64,000 nt of DNA from Peribacillus simplex (lineage in GTDB: Bacteria; Bacillota; Bacilli; Bacillales; DSM-1321). The notes beneath the pieces were generated by a model, which worked only from the letters and a program-made list of their open reading frames with translations, ran no database searches and was not told where the DNA came from. Location of the stretch: the NCBI RefSeq assembly GCF_030123325.1, contig NZ_CP126106.1:4244001-4308000 (forward strand), in the 5' to 3' direction. Positions 54,589 through 62,623 of the stretch are shown in pieces. The stretch's first letter is position 1. Each line of letters opens with the position of its first letter. The position numbers and the translations under genes were made by a program.

Positions 54589-56478
54589 CTATTTAACAGT
54601 GATTTTCCGTTTTACTTCTGCCTTGTTCTTCGATTTATCCGTAACTGTGTAAGTCAATGTATAGGTGCCTTTTTTCTTCGTATTCACAGTCCCTGTTATT
54701 TTGATCTTACTTGTTAAACTTCCATCAAGATTATCTTTCGCGGATACACCTGATTTAGGATTGAATGACGAGTTATAGGCAATGGTTTTGCTTTTTGCAC
54801 CGGAAATGACCGGCTTGGTGCTGTCTACGGTAATCTTTCTTGTGACTGTCGCAGTATTTTTCGATGAATCAGTGACTGTATACTTTAATGTATACGTTCC
54901 TTTTTTCTTTGTATTCACCGTACCTGTCACCTTTATTTTACTAGTCATGTTGCCATCCAGGTTATCTTTCGCGGATACGCCTGATTTAGGGTTGAATGTC
55001 GAATAATAGCCGACGGTTTTACTATTGGCTCCCGAGATGACTGGCTTGGTGCCATCTATCGTGATCTTTCTTGTGACTGTCGCTGCATTTTTCGATGAAT
55101 CGGTGACCGTATACTTCAATGTATAGGTCCCCTTTTTCTTCGTATTCACTGTACCCGTCACTTTGATTTTACTAGTCAAGCTGCCATCGGCATTATCCTT
55201 GGCACTCACGTTTGTTTTTGGATTGAATGATGAATTAAGTTTGATGGTTTTATTCCCGGCACCGGAAATCACCGGCTTGACTTTGTCATAAACGGTTATT
55301 CTCCTTATGACCTTGGCAACATTCCCAGCTTTGTCAGCTACCGTATAAGTCAAATTATAGGTGCCCACTTTCTTGGTATCCACCTTACCTTCCACACGTA
55401 TGGCACTTGTTAAGTCACCATCTTTATCATCCTTCGCCTTTACGCTGGTTTTAGGATTGAAAGATGAGTTGAATGGAATCGATTTACCATCAGCACCTGA
55501 AATCACAGGCTTATTCGTATCCTTGATGGGCAGGTCAGCCGATGGCCTATTGGAGATGTAAGCCGATGAGACATACCCCTTAATACTCTTGTCTTCCGTT
55601 TGTACAGGGTAAAAGACAAATTTATTTCCCTTGGATTCGTGATAGTCAAAATCCCCTGTGATGATCAAGCTTGTATTTGGCGGCACAAGCACTGCTCCTG
55701 CCGTAGTGCTTATTTCTTTCCTGATATTTGCACTGGATGTCGTCACAACTTTGTCTCCTGCCTTGAACCAATAAACAGAGTCATGCGTTTGGTCTGTCAG
55801 TGTGTATTCAAGATTTTTAAAGATGATATTTTCGGTGCTTTCCCGGTCATATTGAAAATCCGTTGTTTTGAATGGATATTTGGCCAGTTTTGTGCCATCC
55901 AAATAACTTTGCTTTTCTATCTCGGCAAAAACTTCCTCTTGGTAGGCATTAGGATTTATTTTACCGTTTTCCTGGTAAAGAGGACTGTTAACCGGTTTTG
56001 TCCCATTGTATGCCATGACAGGGAAATACCAATTTTCGATGACCCTGCGGCCTGCACCTTTGATCTTGGGCAAATCCCTTCTTGAATACATGCCACTCAG
56101 TACCTCGACGCCTGCCTCGATATTGTAGGCTATATCATTTTCCAGCTTTTTCTGGTCATACCCACTTTTATTGGTAAGCTGCATAAGACCGGTACCGCCA
56201 TCGCCTGATATAATCGGTTTACCGACCTCATTAAATTGCCTCCAATCCCCGTTTTCCTGCGTAGCCACCGCTTTTACAACTTCAGGGGGGATTTCGGCCT
56301 CTATTGCGGCATTCGTCAGTAAGCAGTTAATCTGCTTATGGGAAGGATTCACATTGGATTGAATCTCACCGAATGATGAACACGCATTGGTTATTCCAGA
56401 CTCCGCAAAAGCCTGTCCGTTGAACAAACCGAGCGTTAAACAGGTCAGTGCCCCAACCTTCATTAAAGGTATCTTCAT
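54589..56478 (-). CDS. Secreted lytic transglycosylase-like protein with SH3 and four Ig-like repeats
   Basis: This 629-residue protein has a signal peptide (cleavage likely after AFA at 25) and a lysozyme-like transglycosylase domain (about 55-190) with the candidate catalytic glutamate 75 in ATQENGDW and GTGLMQLT. An SH3-like domain follows (about 237-308, SSANIRKE...GYVSSAYIS), then four 75-residue DUF5011/HYR-type Ig repeats (about 323-629), each KPVISGA...FNPK..VSAKD..DG.LTS.I...GTVNTKK.GTY.L.YTVTD. The last three repeats are nearly identical. It should act on peptidoglycan at the surface; the repeats probably hold it in the wall or bind carbohydrate. No sortase motif was seen. Monocistronic. 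Confidence 0.85.
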   Translation of the reverse strand: MKIPLMKVGALTCLTLGLFNGQAFAESGITNACSSFGEIQSNVNPSHKQINCLLTNAAIEAEIPPEVVKAVATQENGDWRQFNEVGKPIISGDGGTGLMQLTNKSGYDQKKLENDIAYNIEAGVEVLSGMYSRRDLPKIKGAGRRVIENWYFPVMAYNGTKPVNSPLYQENGKINPNAYQEEVFAEIEKQSYLDGTKLAKYPFKTTDFQYDRESTENIIFKNLEYTLTDQTHDSVYWFKAGDKVVTTSSANIRKEISTTAGAVLVPPNTSLIITGDFDYHESKGNKFVFYPVQTEDKSIKGYVSSAYISNRPSADLPIKDTNKPVISGADGKSIPFNSSFNPKTSVKAKDDKDGDLTSAIRVEGKVDTKKVGTYNLTYTVADKAGNVAKVIRRITVYDKVKPVISGAGNKTIKLNSSFNPKTNVSAKDNADGSLTSKIKVTGTVNTKKKGTYTLKYTVTDSSKNAATVTRKITIDGTKPVISGANSKTVGYYSTFNPKSGVSAKDNLDGNMTSKIKVTGTVNTKKKGTYTLKYTVTDSSKNTATVTRKITVDSTKPVISGAKSKTIAYNSSFNPKSGVSAKDNLDGSLTSKIKITGTVNTKKKGTYTLTYTVTDKSKNKAEVKRKITVK

Positions 56479-56587
56479 CGATCGAACTCCAGTCTATTTA
56501 TATTTAAATCTATAATAATAGTAACATGATAGACTGGTGATTTCAGGTATAAAAAGGTATATTCCCCTAAAATATCCCCATAGTACA

Positions 56588-56623
56588 AAAGGAGCTTACC
56601 CGCATTTTCGGGACAGCTCCTTT
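56588..56623 (-). terminator. Terminator after the DUF4064 gene
   Basis: AAAGGAGCT-CCCG / CGGG-AGCTCCTTT stem with T-rich ends. Confidence 0.85.
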
Positions 56624-56654
56624 GTTTTCAACTCACACTATGTACAGTGTCGGA

Positions 56655-57065
56655 TCAAACGATCACTTCCACCGTTTCCCTCGGCTTCCTTACAAGGCAC
56701 ATAATGCCCGGTATGATGAAGAAAATAAGCGGCCACACATGAAAGATCGTCAGAATGCCCGTAATGATCAATAAGATCCCGGCTCCCTTCGCTTTGCCGC
56801 CTTTTAATAGAAAGATAGCGATCAAACCGCCCGCCAATGCAATGAACAGCGATATGATTCCCGCCCATAGTATGCCCATGAACAACTTGATCGACATATC
56901 TACCTCAGACGAGGAAAACTCAGAATCTGTCATTAAAGAGTAGTCCATCATTTCTTTCATATCGATACTGTTGACATAAACGGCCGCTATGATCATCATG
57001 ATTAAAAAAATCGCAGCGATACCTACGCCTATGATACTTAATACGAATTCCCATGTCCGTTTCAT
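56655..57065 (-). CDS. DUF4064 membrane protein
   Basis: This 136-residue protein has four hydrophobic segments (about 7-29, 65-88, 92-107 and 110-125) and the DUF4064 pattern beginning MKRTWEFVLSIIGVGIA and a C-terminal IPGIMCLVRKP. Function is unknown. A GGAGG ribosome site precedes the ATG. It stands alone. Confidence 0.82.
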   Translation of the reverse strand: MKRTWEFVLSIIGVGIAAIFLIMMIIAAVYVNSIDMKEMMDYSLMTDSEFSSSEVDMSIKLFMGILWAGIISLFIALAGGLIAIFLLKGGKAKGAGILLIITGILTIFHVWPLIFFIIPGIMCLVRKPRETVEVIV

Positions 57066-57192
57066 TTACTTCGCCTCCCTGGAAAAGTCACTTATATATA
57101 CTACCCAATCTGTGAAGGAATAAAAGACTTTTATTCCTTACTCCTCAAATCGTATGAGGGTCCATTGTCTGACCAAATCCATTAACGCCCCC

Positions 57193-57315
57193 CTACCCTA
57201 ACGACCAGAAGAAAGGGCAGTCAGTCATCCTTTTTTTCAATTGATCATGTAATTCATCTCTTTTAATTTCCAAATTATTCATCTTTGTCATATGTATATC
57301 GCCAATATTAAACAT
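57193..57315 (-). CDS. Possible small protein of 40 residues
   Basis: From ATG 57315 to TAG 57193 the minus strand encodes MFNIGDIHMTKMNNLEIKRD and 20 further residues ending FFWSLG. A strong GGGGGGTGA ribosome site lies seven bases before the ATG. The peptide is charged and helical in its middle. No family was recognised. Support is only the ribosome site and a sensible composition; the surrounding 430-base gap has nothing else. Confidence 0.4.
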   Translation of the reverse strand: MFNIGDIHMTKMNNLEIKRDELHDQLKKRMTDCPFFWSLG

Positions 57316-57493
57316 GAAGTCACCCCCCATTCCTGAAATCCCCAATAAAGGCAGTAAGTGCGGGCTGTTATTACGGATTTCCAGATTATCCCGTAATTAA
57401 ATGATAACACGATAGTCCATAATACTGAACGCAAACAACATTTCAACAGGTATGAATAACCAATCCCCACCAAAGGAAATAGACTCTGTTTTA

Positions 57494-58939
57494 TCAGAGC
57501 CTAGAGACATTCCTATTCAAGATTAACTCCACCAATTGTTCGACAGACGGTTCTTTCGGCATCATGTCCAATGTAAATCCATAGTCTTTAAGTCTATTGC
57601 CGGTACTTTCCCCAATTACCCCGATGGAGGCTTGGTTTAGCAGCCCTTCAACATCCACGTCTGCCTTTTTCCCATATTGCATCAGCATATCAACTGAATG
57701 CCGATTCGAAAATAGTACCGTTCCGACAGCTATCCCTTCCAGCATTCTCGGAAGGATTTCAAGAAATCTTTCATCGACGGATTTATCGACTGATTGAAAA
57801 TAGTCTCCGTCCCCATGAGCCGGATCTCTGTTTCGATCTCCAACAACCAACAGGGTTCCGGCTTCCGACATCTCGGATTTGAGCTCGGCCATCAGTCCCC
57901 GTTGCTGTAAAGCCTTTTTCGATTTCCTTGATAACACATAAAGTTTAGAAGAAATCCGGCGGAAATCAATAGCATGTTCAGTAAGTGAATCCAAGAATCC
58001 ATGGACACTTTCGGGAGAAGTGAAGAGAATCCGATCATACAAAAGAAATGAGAGCAGCTGACTTTCATCTATTTTCACTTTGGCCGCATTCCATTTAGGA
58101 AACTCGATGACTTCGCCGCCAAGCTCATGCAGGGTTTCTGCCAAGGAGCTTTTTGCCGTCCCGGTCCGGGCCACTAAAAATCGTTGCCCAAAAAGTGGCT
58201 TCTTTTCGAACCATTGCAGTTTTCCCCTTAGTGAAATGATATCCCCGACCAAGGTTATCGCAGGATTGCCAAGCGACCTTTCACTTACCCTTTCGACGAT
58301 ATCATCCAAGGTCCCCTCGACACTTTCCTGTCTTCCATAAGTGCCCCATTGTATGACGAGTGCCGGCGTATCCCTCGGCTTTCCATGATTGATCAAATTT
58401 TCGCGGATATACGGAAGGTTGGCCACACCCATATAAAAGGCAACCGTATCGATACTTTTCACAAGCCCGTTCCAATCCATATCCTTCTTCGTTTGGTCAT
58501 GGCCCGTCACCATCGCAAAGGAACGTCCATAATCCCGATGCGTGACGGGGACTCCCGCGTACATGGATGCAGCAATGCTGGAAGTAACCCCAGGAATGAC
58601 TTCAAATGGAATTCCCACATCTATCAACGATTCAGCTTCCTCCCCAACTCTTCCAAAAACGGATGGGTCCCCGCCTTTCAAGCGAACGACCCGATGCCCT
58701 GCCAATGCTTTGGAAACAAGCAGCTCATTGATTTCCCCTTGACTGATGCCATTCGTATAAGGTGTCTTGCCACAATATATCAATTCACAATCGATGGAGG
58801 CAGCCTCCAACAGTTTGGGATTAAGCAATCTGTCATATAAAATGATGTCCGCTTTTTCAATCGCTTTTTGACCCTTTACGCTAATAAGGCCCACATCACC
58901 CGGACCAGCACCCACAAAAAAGACCTTGCCCTTGGTCAT
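57494..58939 (-). CDS. cobA: Uroporphyrinogen-III C-methyltransferase fused to a uroporphyrinogen-III synthase domain
   Basis: This 481-residue fusion has an N-terminal SUMT domain (about 1-240; FFVGAGPGDVGLISVKG, RLKGGDPSVFGRVGEE, PVTHRDYGRSFAMVTGH), which makes precorrin-2 from uroporphyrinogen III with two SAM, and a C-terminal HemD-like domain (about 250-478). It leads towards siroheme or cobalamin. It is the downstream gene of a second HemD-like protein with a 13-base gap, so they form an operon. No siroheme-using sulfite or nitrite reductase gene lies in the window. Confidence 0.92.
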   Translation of the reverse strand: MTKGKVFFVGAGPGDVGLISVKGQKAIEKADIILYDRLLNPKLLEAASIDCELIYCGKTPYTNGISQGEINELLVSKALAGHRVVRLKGGDPSVFGRVGEEAESLIDVGIPFEVIPGVTSSIAASMYAGVPVTHRDYGRSFAMVTGHDQTKKDMDWNGLVKSIDTVAFYMGVANLPYIRENLINHGKPRDTPALVIQWGTYGRQESVEGTLDDIVERVSERSLGNPAITLVGDIISLRGKLQWFEKKPLFGQRFLVARTGTAKSSLAETLHELGGEVIEFPKWNAAKVKIDESQLLSFLLYDRILFTSPESVHGFLDSLTEHAIDFRRISSKLYVLSRKSKKALQQRGLMAELKSEMSEAGTLLVVGDRNRDPAHGDGDYFQSVDKSVDERFLEILPRMLEGIAVGTVLFSNRHSVDMLMQYGKKADVDVEGLLNQASIGVIGESTGNRLKDYGFTLDMMPKEPSVEQLVELILNRNVSRL

Positions 58940-58952
58940 GCCGAACTCACCC

Positions 58953-59768
58953 CTATCTGCTTGCTATTCCATGATAATATTTCACCAGCTCCACCATTGC
59001 ACTGCCCATCCGCTGATCTTCAGGATATATGACCCGCTCGATCCCTTCATCGATTACAACCTGCGCCGTTACCTTTCCGACCGCAAGAGCGATTACATCT
59101 GATGCAAACAGGTCGGTTATCTTATCCTCCACACCTTGTTCACGGACAAATCTCATTAAATTTCGCGGCTGCGGTGCACTCGTGAACACAACCGAATCGA
59201 TTTTGCCTTCAAGGATTTCTTGGATCAGCTGCTGCATCGTTTCTTTTTCGGGCGGTATATGTTCATATGGAAGGATTTCTTTATGTTCCACTTTTTGTTC
59301 ATCCAACCAGTTCATCAAAAGAGGCGCCGGATCGCCGTGAAGCTGCAAAGCGACCTTTACACCTTTAGGCAGATGGCCTTCCAGATTGCGAACAAGCCCT
59401 GCCGTACTGCCATCATCATCCCGGATGAATGGCTGCAGGCCAAGCTTTTTCAGCATATTCACCGTTTTATAGCCCCTGGCTGCAATTTTCATGGACTTTA
59501 AAGCTTCAATGAAACGATCTCCCGCTTCCATCTTCACTGCCGTTTTATATAATAATTCCGTCCCCACTCCCGTCGTAAGGATGATCCAATCGAACTCCCC
59601 TGCCATCAACCGGGTGACATCCTCTTCCAAATGGGAATCATCAAGGAATACCGTCCCCTGTGCCGGGCGAACGAGCGGGACTCCTCCAAGGTTTTGAACG
59701 ATTTTACTAAGTTCTTCCGTCTTCCGCGCTCCCAATAAAGCAACGGTCCTGCCATTAAGCTTACTCAT
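58953..59768 (-). CDS. Uroporphyrinogen-III synthase family protein
   Basis: This 271-residue HemD-fold protein has the two-domain layout with LNGRTVALLGARKTEEL, DWIILTTGVGTELLY, and DSVVFTSAPQPRNLMRF. It should cyclise hydroxymethylbilane with inversion of ring D. Since cobA next door already carries a HemD domain, the two may be partly redundant or one may have another role. The start at 59768 follows AGGAGGGG; 14 upstream codons are discarded. Confidence 0.87.
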   Translation of the reverse strand: MSKLNGRTVALLGARKTEELSKIVQNLGGVPLVRPAQGTVFLDDSHLEEDVTRLMAGEFDWIILTTGVGTELLYKTAVKMEAGDRFIEALKSMKIAARGYKTVNMLKKLGLQPFIRDDDGSTAGLVRNLEGHLPKGVKVALQLHGDPAPLLMNWLDEQKVEHKEILPYEHIPPEKETMQQLIQEILEGKIDSVVFTSAPQPRNLMRFVREQGVEDKITDLFASDVIALAVGKVTAQVVIDEGIERVIYPEDQRMGSAMVELVKYYHGIASR

Positions 59769-59923
59769 CCATGCCCCTCCTATATGTACATTCAATTGAA
59801 TCCATCTCACCCATTATACAAATTTTCAGTCTTTGAAACTATAAAAAACGAATTCCATATCAAAAATCAACGCTTTTTCTTTCTTTTATCCTATATAAAT
59901 TCATTTTTCTTCTTATAAGTCCC

Positions 59924-60028
59924 ATACTCGTGAGTTTCGGGCTTTTACTCGTAAGTTTGGAGCATATACTCGTGAGTTTCGGGCTTTTACTCGTAAGTTT
60001 GGATCAAATACTCGTGAGTTTGGAGCAC
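59924..60028. repeat. Array of five 20-22-base tandem repeats
   Basis: Units alternate between TACTCGTGAGTTTCGGGCTT and TACTCGTAAGTTTGGAGCA-like sequences, giving a higher-order period of about 42 bases, five units in all. There are no spacers, so it is not CRISPR. It lies between the HemD-like gene and the 93-residue membrane protein gene, in a gap that holds nothing else. Confidence 0.85.
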
Positions 60029-60078
60029 AGTAAAAAAGCTGCCAGCAGTACACCAATTTTTCAACGATCTGACTTTTG

Positions 60079-60360
60079 TTAATTCTTGTTTAGTGCCCTT
60101 TGGGCAATATGCTCCTGTTCCTTTTTTACAAAAACATCATATTGAGTATTTTCATGGCGATTTTGAAAGTTTTCAGAGCCTAAATTCATAGGCGTTTTCG
60201 TTTTGAATCGTATGCCTTCCCTTTCCAATTTCGCAACCACTTTAAAATAATTTTCATTCCCGAATGCCGTATAAATACATGTCCAATATTTATAGGAAAT
60301 TAGTTTGGCAGTTACTGCACATGCAATCACGAAGACTAGTATTCCAATCATTATATACAT
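60079..60360 (-). CDS. Small membrane-anchored protein, DUF2007-like
   Basis: This 93-residue protein has one N-terminal membrane segment (about 2-24, IMIGILVFVIACAVTAKLI) and a C-terminal region (YTAFGNENYFKVVAKLEREGIRFKTKTP...YDVFVKKEQEHIAQRALN) that resembles the small DUF2007 signal-transducing fold. The assignment is weak. AAGGGAG precedes the ATG. Confidence 0.65.
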   Translation of the reverse strand: MYIMIGILVFVIACAVTAKLISYKYWTCIYTAFGNENYFKVVAKLEREGIRFKTKTPMNLGSENFQNRHENTQYDVFVKKEQEHIAQRALNKN

Positions 60361-60445
60361 ATTTTAGCTCCCTTTCATTTCGGACTTTTTCGAAAAGCCA
60401 TCCCGTACACTATATTCTTTTCCATACATAACATTTCCTTTAAGT

Positions 60446-60476
60446 AAAAAAGGAGACCCAGTTTTGGGTCTCCTTC
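60446..60476 (-). terminator. Terminator after the FrnE-like gene
   Basis: AAGGAGACCCA / TGGGTCTCCTT stem followed by TTTTTT on the minus strand. Confidence 0.85.
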
Positions 60477-60484
60477 TTCATACA

Positions 60485-61195
60485 TTATTTTTCCGGCACG
60501 TTACAAGATCCGTCCGTACAGGTGTCGCCTGTTGCTGGATCATTCACGATTGTAAGCGGATTTTCCTCCGCCCATACTTTTTTTAGCGTATCCAGGAATG
60601 CTTCCGTTGGCTGGGCGCCGGAGATTCCATACTTGCGGTTAATGACGAAGAATGGCACACCTGTAATACCAAGCAGGCTTCCTTCTTGCTCATTTCCCCT
60701 AACCTCTGCAGTGAATGCCGTGCCTGCCAGCATGGCCTCCGTCTCGGACTTTTCAAGGCCAACCTCTTCAGCCAAACTAGCCAATGTAGCGTGATCGCCA
60801 ATATGTTTGCCTTCCGTAAAGTAAGCTTTAAATAGGCGTTCATTCATTTCTTTCTCTTTACCTTCTGATTCAGCAAAGTGCATCAAGCGGTGGGCATCGA
60901 ACGAATTCGTTAAGACCACTTTGTCCAAATGATAATCGAGTCCCAATTCTTTAGCCTGTTGAGTCAGGTTTTGGCTGCTCGCTTCCACCTGCGCTGGAGA
61001 CATGCCGTATTTCTTGGCCAGCATTTCATTTTGAGTCATATTGATATCCCGCTCAGCCTCTGGATTCAACTCAAAACTGCGAAATGAAACCTCTACCTCA
61101 TCTTTATTTTCAAACTGATTTAACGCCTCTTCGAATCGACGCTTTCCTATATAACAGAACGGACATTGATAATCCGACCAAATTTCCACCTTCAT
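60485..61195 (-). CDS. DsbA-family oxidoreductase, FrnE-like
   Basis: This 236-residue thioredoxin-fold protein has the CPFC active site (C11, C14 in SDYQCPFCYIGKRRF) and the cis-proline region GVPFFVINRKYGISGAQP, as in FrnE/YwbO. There is no signal peptide, so it acts in the cytoplasm as a disulfide isomerase or oxidoreductase. The C-terminal tail carries two more cysteines (GDTCTDGSCNV), which may bind metal or form a redox pair. It lies downstream of an Rrf2 regulator with a 75-base gap. Confidence 0.9.
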   Translation of the reverse strand: MKVEIWSDYQCPFCYIGKRRFEEALNQFENKDEVEVSFRSFELNPEAERDINMTQNEMLAKKYGMSPAQVEASSQNLTQQAKELGLDYHLDKVVLTNSFDAHRLMHFAESEGKEKEMNERLFKAYFTEGKHIGDHATLASLAEEVGLEKSETEAMLAGTAFTAEVRGNEQEGSLLGITGVPFFVINRKYGISGAQPTEAFLDTLKKVWAEENPLTIVNDPATGDTCTDGSCNVPEK

Positions 61196-61270
61196 GTAAA
61201 ATACCTCCTCATTTTAAATGCAATCGCATTAAGCACATTATATAATCCTGGGTATCCTCTTGCAAGGATA

Positions 61271-61726
61271 TTACCCCAGACACTCATTTTCAAAGTTGGT
61301 GAAATCGACTTTTTTCATGAATTCTTCCAATGTATAGCCCTTTAGCAGGCGCAATGTTTCCTTTTCGGCTTCGTTCATGATCTCCTCCAAGGCCGTATCG
61401 AGCTGCTTCCCGACTTCTCCGCATTCGCTCGTTTCCAAACAAACAAGGCATTCCGGCCGTACCGCTTGATACACATCGGCCAAAGTAAGCTGAGACGCAG
61501 GCACCTTCAAGCTATATCCGCCTTCCCGTCCTTCCTTCGTTTCGACGATCCCCGCAGCTGCAAGCTGGGCCATCACCTTTCTTAAAAAAGTGGCGTGTGA
61601 CTTCACCTTTAAGGCGATTGCCGAACTTGTCAGGAGCTTTTCACTTTGTGCGAGCCAAACCAGAGAGTGAATGGCAATAGCAAACCGCGGCGGCCCGATT
61701 TGATTGTTTCGATTACCTGAAGACAT
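61271..61726 (-). CDS. Rrf2-family transcriptional regulator
   Basis: This 151-residue winged-helix protein has the Rrf2 pattern (FAIAIHSLVWLAQ, LRKVMAQLAAAGIVETKEGREGGYSL, LADVYQAV). Three cysteines at 93, 96 and 102 (CLVCLETSEC, CX2CX5C) lie where IscR and NsrR hold their Fe-S cluster, but with different spacing. It may sense redox state, nitric oxide or Fe-S status. It sits directly upstream of the FrnE-like gene, its likely target. A GGGGGG ribosome site precedes the ATG. Confidence 0.87.
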   Translation of the reverse strand: MSSGNRNNQIGPPRFAIAIHSLVWLAQSEKLLTSSAIALKVKSHATFLRKVMAQLAAAGIVETKEGREGGYSLKVPASQLTLADVYQAVRPECLVCLETSECGEVGKQLDTALEEIMNEAEKETLRLLKGYTLEEFMKKVDFTNFENECLG

Positions 61727-61858
61727 GATTATCCCCCCTTACACCCTATCCATAGTAAGGCCATTATACTATGTTACGTGCTCCCGAACAAATGTCGCCG
61801 TTTCCGTTTTTTTCGATCGCAGCGCAAGATTTCCATCCTTTTGCCGGGGTTTCCAATT

Positions 61859-62623
61859 CTACTGAATGATTTGTACATTTTCATATAAATAAGCTTCTTC
61901 GGGTGCCTTTATTTTCTTCGACGCTTTTAAATCGATCACAGGTACGGGTTCCCCTTTATAGTTTCCTTTTTTTAATGTCCCTGTAATCGTATACCAATCA
62001 TTCGTCTTCATTCCTTCCACATTCCCGTTGACCATATATCCGTATAACGTCGCATCGACCACACAGCAGGACATGGAGAGGCGGGAGATGGCCATTTGTT
62101 TTTTCGTAAATGCATCCTCACGGTATATGAAACCCGAAATCTCTATTTCCTTCCCCTCGATCGTATCGAGGTTGTTCAGTAAATCATCCAGCACTTCAAA
62201 ATAATTATCATCGGTTACAGAGATCTTCTCCCCATTCGCATGTTTCCCTGAATCATATGAACTTACCATCTGTGCCTGCTGCTTCGCCAGCCCCCTTTTC
62301 GCCAGCACTTCACCGCTTAATGTAAAATCGGTCAAGATGAAGCCCAGAAGAATCGGAATGAAGAACAAACTATATTTCAGGATCAGTGCGGACGCGGAAG
62401 ACTCTCCATTCGATCCGCAATCACAATGATGTCCACCTTGTTTTTGTTTTTTCATTCGGATAAGGCTGATCACTAAAAAGGCAAAAAGCGCCGCCAATGC
62501 ATATGGAATCATTTTGGGTGCAATCAATTTCGTTAAATATCCTGAAACATACAATTTAAAGATCATGAGACCCAGTCCAAGCAGCAGCAATCCTTCAAGT
62601 CTTTGGATAAATAAACGTTTCAT
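61859..62623 (-). CDS. ycgQ: TIGR03943/UPF0703 family protein YcgQ
   Basis: This 254-residue protein has three hydrophobic segments in its first 120 residues with a His/Cys-rich loop between (GGHHCDCGSN, a likely metal-binding site), and an extracellular C-terminal domain with EISGFIYREDAF and SMSCCVVDATLYGY. Its start overlaps the ycgR stop. The pair occurs together in many bacteria and is repeatedly found near zinc-homeostasis genes; no transport activity is proven. Confidence 0.87.
   Translation of the reverse strand: MKRLFIQRLEGLLLLGLGLMIFKLYVSGYLTKLIAPKMIPYALAALFAFLVISLIRMKKQKQGGHHCDCGSNGESSASALILKYSLFFIPILLGFILTDFTLSGEVLAKRGLAKQQAQMVSSYDSGKHANGEKISVTDDNYFEVLDDLLNNLDTIEGKEIEISGFIYREDAFTKKQMAISRLSMSCCVVDATLYGYMVNGNVEGMKTNDWYTITGTLKKGNYKGEPVPVIDLKASKKIKAPEEAYLYENVQIIQ

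Noticed and set aside
57288..57473. 61-residue minus-strand frame upstream of cobA
   Set aside because: It has no ribosome site, odd composition, and overlaps the better small frame with a strong site; nothing resembles a known family.
59924..60028. CRISPR-like short repeats
   Set aside because: The units are directly adjacent with no unique spacers and no cas genes are present.
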